Of a stretch of DNA of 64,000 nt, positions 26,328 through 34,320 are shown one piece after another. The first letter of the stretch is position 1; each line of letters opens with the position of its first letter. The notes below the pieces were generated by a model. That model ran no database searches. It was not told where the DNA came from and saw only the letters and a list, made by a program, of their open reading frames with translations. A program made the position numbers and the translations under genes. Origin of the DNA: Halobacillus naozhouensis (lineage in GTDB: Bacteria > Bacillota > Bacilli > Bacillales > Halobacillaceae); assembly GCF_029714185.1 (NCBI RefSeq), contig NZ_CP121671.1:2542001-2606000 (forward strand), given 5' to 3'.

Positions 26328-26356
26328 ATCATATAGAAATCTATTTAGATTGTAAA
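26328..26356 (-). promoter_or_regulatory. Sigma-A promoter of lonA-engB
   Basis: The minus strand reads TTTACA (26351-26356), 17 bases, TATGAT (26328-26333), about 37 bases before the lonA start. I saw no CtsR-type repeat. Confidence 0.7.
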
Positions 26357-26477
26357 ACGTTAGCCTTAGGGAAAAAGACCGTAAACATACGTATTGTCAA
26401 CAACTTATCCTACGCCTATTATGAGCAAACAGCTTGCAATTCATGCTTGTATGTACCAATACCTCTTCTCTAACATA

Positions 26478-26512
26478 GAAGCCGCGCTACATACAATACG
26501 TAGCGCGGCTTC
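26478..26512 (-). terminator. Strong hairpin after clpX
   Basis: A 13-bp perfect stem (GAAGCCGCGCTAC with GTAGCGCGGCTTC), loop of nine, lies 28 bases beyond the clpX stop. The T stretch is poor, but the GC-rich stem and position indicate termination. Confidence 0.7.
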
Positions 26513-26539
26513 TAGCTAAGAAGAGATGAGGTTTAAAGT

Positions 26540-27817
26540 TTAGGCACTTTCCTTGGGTGTTTCCTTATTCTCATCCTCAACTGAACCATCTGTCAAAATC
26601 AATTTAGGATGACTTTTTTCAGCTGTTACCGTATCTTTTGTAATAATACATTTTTCAATATCATCTCGAGAAGGCAAGTCATACATTACATCCAGCATGA
26701 TTCCTTCAATAATTGAACGAAGACCACGGGCTCCTGTTTTCCGCTCGATTGCTAACTTCGCTATTTCACGAAGAGCTTCCTCTTCAAACTCAAGCTCCAC
26801 ATGATCAATTTGCAGGAGCTTCTGGTACTGTTTGACGAGAGCATTTTTTGGTTTTGTTAGAATTTCCACTAACGCATCTTCATCGAGTTGCTCAAGGCTT
26901 CCGATTACTGGTAACCGTCCAATGAATTCGGGAATTAGACCGTAACTTAATAGGTCTTCTGGAAGCACTTTAGTTAGGAGTTCACTTTTCTCATCGTCAA
27001 CTTCCACCTGTCCTGAACCAAACCCGATAACTTTCTTCCCTAAACGGCGCTTAATAATTTGTTCGATCCCATCAAATGCCCCGCCGACAACGAACAGTAC
27101 GTTTGTCGTATCGATTTGGATAAACTCTTGATGAGGATGTTTTCTTCCGCCTTGAGGAGGAACGCTAGCCTGAGTACCCTCGAGAATTTTAAGCAAGGCT
27201 TGCTGCACACCTTCCCCTGAAACATCCCTTGTAATAGATGGGTTTTCAGATTTACGAGCCACCTTATCTATTTCGTCGATATAAATAATTCCTTTTTCAG
27301 CTTTATCAACATCATAGTCAGCAGCCTGGATCAGTTTGAGTAAAATATTCTCAACATCTTCCCCAACATATCCTGCCTCTGTTAATGATGTGGCGTCAGC
27401 AATCGCAAACGGTACATTCAAGATCCGTGCAAGCGTCTGGGCAAGTAAAGTCTTTCCGCTTCCCGTCGGTCCAAGCATAAGAATATTACTTTTTGCCAGT
27501 TCAACGTCATCGTTCTTAACCCCGGCGTTAATCCTCTTATAATGATTATAGACGGCTACAGACAAGTTCTTTTTAGCCTGGTCCTGCCCGATCACATAAT
27601 CATTAAGAATGCCGCGAATCTCTTGAGGCTTAGGGACTTCTTTAAATTCCACTTCCTCTTCATTACCCAGTTCTTCTTCAACGATTTCTGTACAAAGTTC
27701 AATACATTCATCACATATATAAACACCAGGTCCAGCTACGAGCTTACGAACTTGTTCCTGACTTTTGCCGCAGAAGGAGCACTTAAGCTGACCTTTTTCT
27801 TCATTAAATTTAAACAT
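26540..27817 (-). CDS. clpX: ClpXP protease ATPase subunit ClpX
   Basis: ClpX unfolds substrates and feeds them to ClpP. The 425-residue protein has the N-terminal zinc-binding domain (Cys13, Cys16, Cys35, Cys38), Walker A GPTGSGKT, Walker B IIYIDEIDK, and the ClpP-docking loop with IGF (KKVIGFGSG). The ATG with AAGGGG 8 bases upstream is preferred to a GTG three codons earlier. It lies between tig and lonA. Confidence 0.97.
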   Translation of the reverse strand: MFKFNEEKGQLKCSFCGKSQEQVRKLVAGPGVYICDECIELCTEIVEEELGNEEEVEFKEVPKPQEIRGILNDYVIGQDQAKKNLSVAVYNHYKRINAGVKNDDVELAKSNILMLGPTGSGKTLLAQTLARILNVPFAIADATSLTEAGYVGEDVENILLKLIQAADYDVDKAEKGIIYIDEIDKVARKSENPSITRDVSGEGVQQALLKILEGTQASVPPQGGRKHPHQEFIQIDTTNVLFVVGGAFDGIEQIIKRRLGKKVIGFGSGQVEVDDEKSELLTKVLPEDLLSYGLIPEFIGRLPVIGSLEQLDEDALVEILTKPKNALVKQYQKLLQIDHVELEFEEEALREIAKLAIERKTGARGLRSIIEGIMLDVMYDLPSRDDIEKCIITKDTVTAEKSHPKLILTDGSVEDENKETPKESA

Positions 27818-27896
27818 TTCATTCACCCCTTAGTAAAATGACGCCATAAGCGCCTGGTAATTATCCTAGGCATTCGAGCATCAGTTTCTTTTGCTC

Positions 27897-27905
27897 ATCA
27901 TACCA
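27897..27905 (-). promoter_or_regulatory. Extended -10 promoter of clpX
   Basis: The minus strand reads TGGTATGAT (TG, one base, TATGAT), about 80 bases before the clpX start; the -35 region is T-rich without a clear match. Confidence 0.45.
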
Positions 27906-28090
27906 GATTCATGTAAAACAAAAAAGCAATACCTTTTCAGAGGTGTGCGTATCACGATGCAACATCCTCATTATGTAGATTTATGATCCATAAGTCAAAC
28001 ATTAGCCGCTCTACTATTATATGTAAAAAAACAGGTGTTTCATTCATGATTTAACTATTTTTTATCACTTTATGTACGAGGAATATATGA

Positions 28091-28121
28091 GAAGACAAGG
28101 AACAATCTGCCCCTTGTCTTC
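28091..28121 (-). terminator. Hairpin after tig
   Basis: A 10-bp perfect stem GAAGACAAGG/CCTTGTCTTC lies within 10 bases of the tig stop. The T-run is short. Confidence 0.6.
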
Positions 28122-28129
28122 CTAGCTTA

Positions 28130-29416
28130 CTATTCTGTTTTACTGTTATCAACTAAAACCTCAATCGCTTTACGTACTTTCAGATCTTCTTTAATCATGT
28201 CAGTGTTTCCACCAAGCATTTGAGTTAGTTGGTCTACATCAGTCTGATACATAGATGCCATGTTTTCAAGCTCTGACTTCACGTCTTCCTCGGAAGCTTC
28301 CACATTCTCTTCCATAGCAATCGCTTCTAGAGTAAGGTTTGTTTTTACACGTTTACCTGCATCCTCTGCCATTTGCTCACGCAGTGCATCTTCGTCCTGG
28401 CCTGTAAATTGGAAGTACATGTCTTTTGTCATGCCTTGCATTTGCAGACGCTGTTCGAATTCACTAACCATACGGTCGAGTTCTGTATCAACCATAGCTT
28501 GTGGAATTTCAACTTCCGCATTTTCACTGGCTTTTTGAACAAGAGTGTCACGCTTGTGATTGTCAGCTTCTGTTTTCTTTTGCTCCTCAAGACGCTCACG
28601 CGTTTTCTTCTTAAGTTCTTCCAATGATTCCACTTCTTCATCAACATCTTTTGCTAGCTCATCATCTAGTTCAGGAAGTTCTTTCCCTTTTATTTCATGG
28701 ATTTTCACTTTAAAAGTAGCTTCTTTACCAGCTAACTCTTCTGCATGATATTCCTCTGGGAACGTAACTTCAACTTCTGTTTCTTCCCCTGATTTCTTAC
28801 CTGTAAGCTGTTCTTCAAAGCCTGGAATAAAGGAGCCGGACCCTACTTCAAGTGAATAGTTATCAGCTTGTCCTCCTTCAAAAGCCTCTCCATCAACGAA
28901 GCCTTCAAAGTCCATAACTACAGTATCTCCGTCTTCTACTTCGCCCTCTTCTTTGACAACTAGTTCTGCTTGTTTTTCCTGAAGTTGTTTCAGTTCGTTC
29001 TCAACATCTTCATCCGTTACTTCTGTGCTGAGCTCTTCAACTTCAAGACCTTTATAGTCACCGAGTTTAACTTCAGGCTTAACCGTAACTTCCGCAGAGA
29101 AAACTAAGGGTTCATTTTTCTCGATTTGTTTCACGTCGACTTCTGGACGATCAACTGGCTCAATACCTGTTTCTTCCACAGCATCTGAGTATGCCTTTGG
29201 GAGAACAATATCGAGAGCATCTTGATAAAGTGATTCGACTCCGAAGCGTTGTTCGAACAACTTACGTGGTACTTTCCCTTTACGGAACCCAGGAACCTGG
29301 ACCTGTTTCACTACTTTCTTAAAAGCTTCATCAAGAGCATTGTTGAAATCCTCTACAGGTACTTCAACTGTAAGTGTCCCCTGATTTCCTTCTTGCTTTT
29401 CCCATTTTGCTGACAT
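28130..29416 (-). CDS. tig: Trigger factor (ribosome-associated chaperone)
   Basis: Trigger factor binds at the ribosome exit tunnel and shields nascent chains. The 428-residue protein has the ribosome-binding motif GFRKGKVPRKLFEQRFG (about 44-60), an FKBP-type PPIase domain (about 155-245, DTVVMDFEGFVDGEAFEGG), and the acidic C-terminal helical domain. The start MSAKWEKQEG follows TGGAGGGAA; a 17-codon upstream extension is not supported. The high Glu content fits an acid-rich proteome. Confidence 0.97.
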   Translation of the reverse strand: MSAKWEKQEGNQGTLTVEVPVEDFNNALDEAFKKVVKQVQVPGFRKGKVPRKLFEQRFGVESLYQDALDIVLPKAYSDAVEETGIEPVDRPEVDVKQIEKNEPLVFSAEVTVKPEVKLGDYKGLEVEELSTEVTDEDVENELKQLQEKQAELVVKEEGEVEDGDTVVMDFEGFVDGEAFEGGQADNYSLEVGSGSFIPGFEEQLTGKKSGEETEVEVTFPEEYHAEELAGKEATFKVKIHEIKGKELPELDDELAKDVDEEVESLEELKKKTRERLEEQKKTEADNHKRDTLVQKASENAEVEIPQAMVDTELDRMVSEFEQRLQMQGMTKDMYFQFTGQDEDALREQMAEDAGKRVKTNLTLEAIAMEENVEASEEDVKSELENMASMYQTDVDQLTQMLGGNTDMIKEDLKVRKAIEVLVDNSKTE

Positions 29417-29518
29417 AAAATTCCCTCCAACATCTATAAATTCCTTTTTTCGTCCAAAGACGACCATTAGGCGATTCTATGATTCTATATACACACGAAT
29501 CTCATTTGCAACCCCTAC

Positions 29519-29546
29519 ATTATAACACAAACATATAGGCTTTCAA
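29519..29546 (-). promoter_or_regulatory. Sigma-A promoter of tig
   Basis: The minus strand reads TTGAAA (29541-29546), 16 bases, TATAAT (29519-29524), with a TG one base before the -10. It is about 100 bases before the tig ATG. Confidence 0.75.
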
Positions 29547-29587
29547 CATTTGAAATATTTCCTGTATAAAATTGGGGAAACATCAGA

Positions 29588-30571
29588 TTACTCTCCTACC
29601 AACAATACGTAATGCTGCTCACTTAATTCAATTTCCTCTTTATACTTCTGTACTTTCTCATCCCTGCCAAACAAGGACTGGTAGGGAATTTGTAAATAAT
29701 CGTGGCCAAGCTGCTTTAAGGCTTCAACGATATGATCCACTTCTTCTTCATCAGGATAAAACGGATAGCGCACATAACAATAATGCTTCAATAGGCTGTT
29801 GATGATCTCATACATCGTTGGATTGCTTTGCTCAACTGCACCGAGCCTAAGTTGAATTTGCTGGATAATATATTCAGACTCAAGCGTATTTAACTCTGAA
29901 GGGATAATTAACATATCATTTGAAAATTTACGAATGGGTACCTTATGATCGACTTTATTATCTCTGAACCACTGTATGATAGCTGTTTTAATGATCGGAT
30001 GAGTAGAATCCTTAGTTAACAGTTTTTCAAACGCTTCTATATCTGTTGAAACGGGTTGCTTCGTTAGCTGTTGGATAGACTTCCATTGAGTATGTATATC
30101 CTGATTATCGATAGCTGCGAAGAAAGATTGAACATACTTCTCCCCTTCTTTCTTATGGGTGTCCTGAAGCAGTTTGTTACTGATTTCGTATATTTGCCAT
30201 AATTGTGTACGACTTTGATGGGGAATAGATTCAGTTTCAAAAACTTCGTCCAATAAGTCAATAAGTTCCTGGTAACGATTATCTTGAAAAAGTATTGTTA
30301 TGTAAATATGTAAGTAATGATAATAATTCTCTTCCTCAGCCTTCATCTGCTCCTGGCATAAATCTTCCGCTTGGCTAAAGTTACCGAGTTCAATCCAACT
30401 CATGAGCAGGCCCGTAGTGACTTCACGAGAAGCAACCTGATAATTCACGAGAGGAAGAAGGAATTCTACAGCCTCCTGGTAGCTTTTTTCTTCAACCGCT
30501 TTAAGACCCTTCTCCTCTAACATTGTTTTCCATTTTGGGAACATAACAATATCCCCTTTTCGTTTTTCCAT
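29588..30571 (-). CDS. ysoA: YsoA-like tetratricopeptide protein
   Basis: The 327-residue protein is rich in helices with loose TPR-like spacing (for example WIELGNFSQAEDLCQEQMKA, ILFQDNRYQELIDLLDEVFE). It occupies the position of B. subtilis ysoA, directly upstream of tig. Its function is unknown; TPR arrays mediate protein contacts. Two starts are plausible: the ATG at 30571 (after GAGGAAGGG) and one nine codons later (after AAAAGGGG); I use the longer. No signal peptide or membrane segment. Confidence 0.75.
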   Translation of the reverse strand: MEKRKGDIVMFPKWKTMLEEKGLKAVEEKSYQEAVEFLLPLVNYQVASREVTTGLLMSWIELGNFSQAEDLCQEQMKAEEENYYHYLHIYITILFQDNRYQELIDLLDEVFETESIPHQSRTQLWQIYEISNKLLQDTHKKEGEKYVQSFFAAIDNQDIHTQWKSIQQLTKQPVSTDIEAFEKLLTKDSTHPIIKTAIIQWFRDNKVDHKVPIRKFSNDMLIIPSELNTLESEYIIQQIQLRLGAVEQSNPTMYEIINSLLKHYCYVRYPFYPDEEEVDHIVEALKQLGHDYLQIPYQSLFGRDEKVQKYKEEIELSEQHYVLLVGE

Positions 30572-30752
30572 AGGACACCCTTCCTCATACTATTTTTATT
30601 ACCCGTCTATTTTTACCTTTTTCAGCCGAAAATAAACATAAACATTAAGAACTGATTAATCTGCTTGCTTCAAAAAAATATTAGGGAACACCCTAAAGCT
30701 TTAAAGGATTAACGAAACTTATGGATGTACCTCCCCTTAATAAAATATAGAA

Positions 30753-30780
30753 GAGAGACGTCCAAGGTGGCGTCTCTTTT
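30753..30780. terminator. Orphan hairpin in the ysoA upstream region
   Basis: An 8-bp stem (AAGAGACG/CGTCTCTT with one adjacent mismatch context) is followed by TTTT on plus and a U-rich CTCTCTTCTATATTTT on minus. No annotated gene ends here on either strand. It could end a short minus-strand transcript from the promoter near 30840, or be a relic. Confidence 0.5.
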
Positions 30781-30839
30781 CATGTATCTTCCAACGCAGT
30801 ATAGCGAAACTTTATGTATATATATGAAACAATAATAAA

Positions 30840-30848
30840 ATTATATCA
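30840..30848 (-). promoter_or_regulatory. Possible extended -10 promoter toward ysoA
   Basis: The minus strand reads TGATATAAT (TG, A, TATAAT). Transcription would start near 30833, about 260 bases before ysoA and 55 bases before the orphan hairpin. Confidence 0.35.
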
Positions 30849-31051
30849 CAATGAGACAATCATTAACTCCATCTCGTTACCCTCCTTTCATCTTCTATCT
30901 AGTTCCTTCATTAATATTGCAACTTCATAATTGAGAGAGCGTTATTTCCAAGTGTGAACTCCGTGTCCTTTGACTAGTATTATCAGGTAGATTGAACTAC
31001 AATATATAATGGAGATCCTTCTCCAATAATAGAATTATGAGGAGATTTGAT

Positions 31052-32359
31052 ATGGAAGAGACGATCAAGCTTGTAACGGTAGCTCTGTTGATTTTAGCGA
31101 CAGCGTTCTTCGTTGCAAGCGAATTCGCAATTGTTAAAGTAAGACGAACCAAACTAGAAGCACGGGCTGCTGATGGGAATAAAAAAGCTTTAAACGCTTT
31201 AGAAGTAACTGGCAACTTAGATTATTACTTATCAGCGAACCAGCTTGGGATTACAATAACTGCCCTTGGTCTTGGTTGGTTAGGAGAACCGACCTTAGAG
31301 GTTCTGCTTCATCCACTGCTGGAAGGATTAAACCTGCCGGCAACAGTTAGTCACACTATAACTTTTGTGATTGCCTTTTTTGTTATCACCTTTTTACACG
31401 TTGTCCTCGGAGAACTAGCTCCCAAGACAATCGCTATTCAAAGGGCGGAGAATATTACACTTATGCTCTCCGGGCCTCTAATTATATACAGTAAAATTAT
31501 GTACCCACTAATTTGGCTGTTAAATGGGTCAGCAAATTTATTAGTACGTTTATTAGGGTACCATTCTGCTAAAGAATCGGATGAAGTCCATTCCGAGGAA
31601 GAACTTCGTCATATATTAAGCGAAAGTTACCAACAAGGTGAAATCAACCAATCGGAATTTGAATATGTTGATCGAATCTTTGAATTTGACAACCGAACTG
31701 CAAAGGAGATTATGATCCCCCGCACAGACATGGCCGTTGTAGATATTGAAGATCCGATAGAAGAATCCTTACAATTCATGAACAAGGAACGCTTTACTAG
31801 ATATCCTGTTTTCCAGGATGATAAAGATCATATCATCGGTGTTCTTCATTTAAAAGAATTATTTTACAATGACTGGAGCAATACTGAAACTCTTCAACCG
31901 TATGTTCGACCAGTATTAAAAGTTTTTGAAAATATCCGTATTCACGACCTGTTAGTCAGAATGCAACGGCAACGAACACACCTAGTAGTCTTAACTGATG
32001 AATATGGCGGCACCTCAGGTATGATTACTGCTGAGGACATTATTGAAGAAATTGTCGGTGATATCAGGGACGAATTTGATCATGAAGAAGAGCAAACAAT
32101 TGTTCAACAAGAAGACGGTTCTTACCTTATTGATGGGAAAACATCCATTCAAGATGTTAATGATTTTTTTGAGATTGAACTTGAGAATGAAGACGTGGAT
32201 ACTATATCCGGCTGGGTATACAACCAATTAATTGATGTAACAAAGGGGTCTGAACTCTCTCATGGCTCTTTTCATTTTAGAGTATTGGAAATGGAAGATC
32301 AGCAGATCATATCCATAATGGTATGGGATGACGGTAACATAGAGAAAGTAACCAAATAG
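31052..32359 (+). CDS. CorC/HlyC-family membrane protein (DUF21-CBS), possible Mg2+ efflux protein
   Basis: The 435-residue protein has an N-terminal DUF21 (CNNM) membrane domain (about 1-190, four hydrophobic segments). A CBS pair follows (about 200-330, with KEIMIPRTDMAVVDI and TAEDIIEEIVGDIRDE), then a C-terminal CorC/HlyC domain (about 345-430). B. subtilis paralogues include MpfA, implicated in magnesium export, and several of unknown role. Which paralogue this is cannot be told here. The ATG 7 bases after GAGGAG is preferred to one five codons earlier. Confidence 0.9.
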   Translation: MEETIKLVTVALLILATAFFVASEFAIVKVRRTKLEARAADGNKKALNALEVTGNLDYYLSANQLGITITALGLGWLGEPTLEVLLHPLLEGLNLPATVSHTITFVIAFFVITFLHVVLGELAPKTIAIQRAENITLMLSGPLIIYSKIMYPLIWLLNGSANLLVRLLGYHSAKESDEVHSEEELRHILSESYQQGEINQSEFEYVDRIFEFDNRTAKEIMIPRTDMAVVDIEDPIEESLQFMNKERFTRYPVFQDDKDHIIGVLHLKELFYNDWSNTETLQPYVRPVLKVFENIRIHDLLVRMQRQRTHLVVLTDEYGGTSGMITAEDIIEEIVGDIRDEFDHEEEQTIVQQEDGSYLIDGKTSIQDVNDFFEIELENEDVDTISGWVYNQLIDVTKGSELSHGSFHFRVLEMEDQQIISIMVWDDGNIEKVTK

Positions 32360-32385
32360 CAAAAAAAATGATGATTAAACAAAGC

Positions 32386-32414
32386 AAAGCCCCCTATTAG
32401 CAAAAGAGGGCTTT
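32386..32414. terminator. Bidirectional terminator
   Basis: A stem AAAGCCCcCT/AGaGGGCTTT lies between the convergent CorC-like gene and the small gene at 32417. The minus strand continues GGGCTTTGCTTTGTTT, the plus strand GGGCTTTCCTTACATT. Confidence 0.6.
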
Positions 32415-32416
32415 CC

Positions 32417-32626
32417 TTACATTGTTCGTTCTGCTCCATTTGTAGCATCCAATAAGATAAGTAAGGAAGGAGAAACTGTACTAACATCTATCAAGCCATC
32501 ATCCTCTTCCTTAACCTTATCAAGCTGCTGAATAATATAATCGTCTCTACATTTAAACTTTAATTGACCTGAACAAATTTTCCCTTTCAAGGAGAGTACT
32601 TGTTCATGCAGTGTCACTCTATCCAA
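32417..32626 (-). CDS. Small protein of unknown function (69 aa)
   Basis: A TTG start lies 8 bases after AAAGGAG; an upstream GTG sits directly on that site. The 69-residue product begins (M)DRVTLHEQVLSLKGKICSGQ. It has two cysteines (GKICSGQLKFKCRDDY, with CxxxxxxxxC spacing), a charged helical middle and a hydrophobic SPSLLILLDA near the end. A terminator follows at once. I do not recognise the family. It is opposite in strand to both neighbours, so it is probably its own transcript. Confidence 0.55.
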   Translation of the reverse strand: MDRVTLHEQVLSLKGKICSGQLKFKCRDDYIIQQLDKVKEEDDGLIDVSTVSPSLLILLDATNGAERTM

Positions 32627-32780
32627 ACCATCCACTCCTTTGCATGTTAATACCTTAACGATTACCCTGTGGATTGCCGACTATATTCCTTCTTGCCAAT
32701 TTGACTGCCTGTAGTTATTTCTTAGTATAGGCAGGACAATTATTATACATACATTCAATGAACCGTCGTATCCATTAAGG

Positions 32781-32810
32781 TTGAGCAGACTTTGTTCAAG
32801 ATTATATAAA
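32781..32810 (+). promoter_or_regulatory. Candidate promoter of the 32870 gene and precorrin-2 dehydrogenase
   Basis: The plus strand reads TTGAGC (32781-32786), 18 bases, TATAAA (32805-32810), about 60 bases before the first ATG. Between them is a 9-bp hairpin with one bulge at 32839-32861. Confidence 0.5.
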
Positions 32811-32869
32811 CTCTTTGTTAAAGTGAGGTGTGAAGCAAGCTAGATTAGTTATCTGACTAGCCCCCTATT

Positions 32870-33034
32870 ATGAAATTAAGGAAAATAACATTCTTACTTA
32901 TTATGCTCACCGGCTTTTCTATTGGTATTTATCAATCTTTTTCTAATCCTTTCACTCTGATCATACTGATTGCGTTTATCATCTGTACGATTGGATTTAT
33001 CCTGCGTGACCTGCTTAGTAATTCCAGAAACTAG
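32870..33034 (+). CDS. Small membrane protein of unknown function (54 aa)
   Basis: An ATG-started frame encodes MKLRKITFLLIMLTGFSIGI and onward, 54 residues with two hydrophobic segments (about 6-23 and 28-46) and a basic tail. It ends 20 bases before the precorrin-2 dehydrogenase gene on the same strand, so they are probably co-transcribed. No ribosome binding site precedes the ATG; instead a hairpin (32839-32861) ends eight bases before it. It resembles other tiny two-pass proteins, but I do not recognise it. Confidence 0.5.
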   Translation: MKLRKITFLLIMLTGFSIGIYQSFSNPFTLIILIAFIICTIGFILRDLLSNSRN

Positions 33035-33054
33035 CTTCAAAGGAGCCGTTACCT

Positions 33055-33678
33055 ATGCTGTTCATTCCGACCATGTTAAATCTAGAGGGGAAAAAAGTAG
33101 TAGTTGTAGGCGGAGGAAATGTGGCGAAAAGAAAAATCGATAGTCTTCTTATGAGTAAAGCCCAACTAACAGTAGTGAGTCCCTCGCTTACGGACGAGCT
33201 TATCTCTTACTATGAAACGGGGAGTATAGATTGGAAGCAAAAGAACTTCGCCCCCGCTGACATTGATGAGGCATTCCTGATTATCGCGGCTACCAATAGT
33301 GAATCCGTCAACAATGCCGTGATCAAGGCTGCCCCGGGCGATCGATTACTTAATGCAGCTTCTAACGTCCAAAACGGGAACGTCAGCTTTCCTGCCTATT
33401 TCACACGCGGGAAATTGACCATAGCTATTTCTACTGCAGGTGCCAGTCCTTTATTCGCAAAAAAAGTAAAACAAGAATTATCCTGTCAATATAATGAGAG
33501 ATATGAACAATACCTGGATTTTTTATTTGATGTTCGTCACCTGCTAAAGAAAATCAATCTCTCTTCTGAAGAAAAAAACAACTATTTACATGAAGTCCTT
33601 TCAAATACATATCTAGACAGTAAAAAACAAAAAGATATGCTTCATTACCTGAAGCATTATCGAAGACATTTGAAATAA
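33055..33678 (+). CDS. Precorrin-2 dehydrogenase (sirohaem synthase, NAD domain)
   Basis: The 207-residue protein has the Rossmann motif VVVVGGGNVAKRKIDSLL (about 15-32) and the NAASNVQNGNVSFPAYFTRG segment of the CysG N-terminal/Met8p family. It oxidises precorrin-2 to sirohydrochlorin. The methyltransferase (sumT) and ferrochelatase (sirB) that flank it in the pathway are about 10 kb away in the SAM-controlled operon, on the other strand. The ATG follows AAAGGAGCC. B. subtilis carries this enzyme as YlnF inside the sulfur operon. Confidence 0.92.
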   Translation: MLFIPTMLNLEGKKVVVVGGGNVAKRKIDSLLMSKAQLTVVSPSLTDELISYYETGSIDWKQKNFAPADIDEAFLIIAATNSESVNNAVIKAAPGDRLLNAASNVQNGNVSFPAYFTRGKLTIAISTAGASPLFAKKVKQELSCQYNERYEQYLDFLFDVRHLLKKINLSSEEKNNYLHEVLSNTYLDSKKQKDMLHYLKHYRRHLK

Positions 33679-33849
33679 CTTATATTTAACTATTCCCAAT
33701 TAAATAAGCTTTATCTAATTCGTTACGATCACTTCTAACAGTTAATACTGACATTAGAAAATATCACCCATAGAGTCAAATTATTGAGAATGCATAAAAA
33801 AGCTAACTCGTATAAAAACCAAGCGCGCGACTCTCCACATAGAGGGTTT

Positions 33850-34164
33850 CTATCTTTTCGTACGAAAATGAGCATTTAACTGGCCACGGATCATATTCCT
33901 GCGCATTTGCGCCTCTCCCTCTTTCTTTTCCTTTCTCATTTCTTGACTTATTTCATATGATTGAACTCCTTCTTCTCGCTTCTCGGCTATCTTTACCAAT
34001 GTTTCTACATCAGAAAATGAATATTTACGCGTCCCATTCGCAGTTCGATCGGGAAGAATAAGCTTTCGCTCTTCATTGTATCTGATCTGTCGTTCCGATA
34101 GACCCGTTAGTTCCTTAACTACCCCTATGGAAATTACTTTTTTACTCTTATAGTCGTCGGTCAA
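33850..34164 (-). CDS. tnrA: Nitrogen regulator TnrA (MerR family)
   Basis: TnrA controls nitrogen-limitation genes and is held inactive by feedback-inhibited glutamine synthetase. The 104-residue protein has the MerR-type winged helix (VISIGVVKELTGLSERQIRY, RTANGTRKYSFSDVETLVKIA). It also has the TnrA-specific C-terminal tail ending IRGQLNAHFRTKR, the part that contacts glutamine synthetase. A conserved Tyr of the RYYEE motif is Asn here (RYNEE). The TTG start gives MTDDYKSKK, like B. subtilis TnrA; a GTG four codons upstream is the alternative. It follows amtB, a TnrA target. Confidence 0.92.
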   Translation of the reverse strand: MTDDYKSKKVISIGVVKELTGLSERQIRYNEERKLILPDRTANGTRKYSFSDVETLVKIAEKREEGVQSYEISQEMRKEKKEGEAQMRRNMIRGQLNAHFRTKR

Positions 34165-34320
34165 AGCACCCCTCACCCCTCAACTAAGTTACTTTGCCCC
34201 AAAAGCAATAGAAAACCCTATGGCGGACATTTGCCGATCCTGTATTTTTCTGATTTCAGCACATCTTTTTAGTAAGGTAACATTCCTTGACTTCAACTAA
34301 AAGACTGTTCTGTGTTCCGT

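Larger units (their letters stand above)
27818..28129. other. tig-clpX intergenic region
   Basis: This 312-base gap holds the tig terminator hairpin (28091-28121) and the clpX promoter (27897-27905). The rest is AT-rich with no gene that I can support. Confidence 0.5.
30572..31051. other. Intergenic region ysoA / CorC-like gene
   Basis: These 480 bases separate divergent genes. They hold an orphan hairpin (30753-30780), an extended -10 on the minus strand (30840-30848), and a tiny reading frame of eight codons with a strong ribosome binding site (30846-30872, minus). No larger gene is visible. The end of the B. subtilis leu operon would lie here, but I find no leuD remnant. Confidence 0.5.

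Noticed and set aside
30640..30790. An insertion sequence remnant upstream of the CorC-like gene
   Set aside because: The hairpin and the MDVPPLNKI tail-like peptide suggested one, but I saw no terminal repeats, target duplication or transposase motif.
33055..33678. Calling this a full CysG sirohaem synthase
   Set aside because: At 207 residues it has only the NAD-binding dehydrogenase part; the methyltransferase is the separate sumT at 44683-45459.
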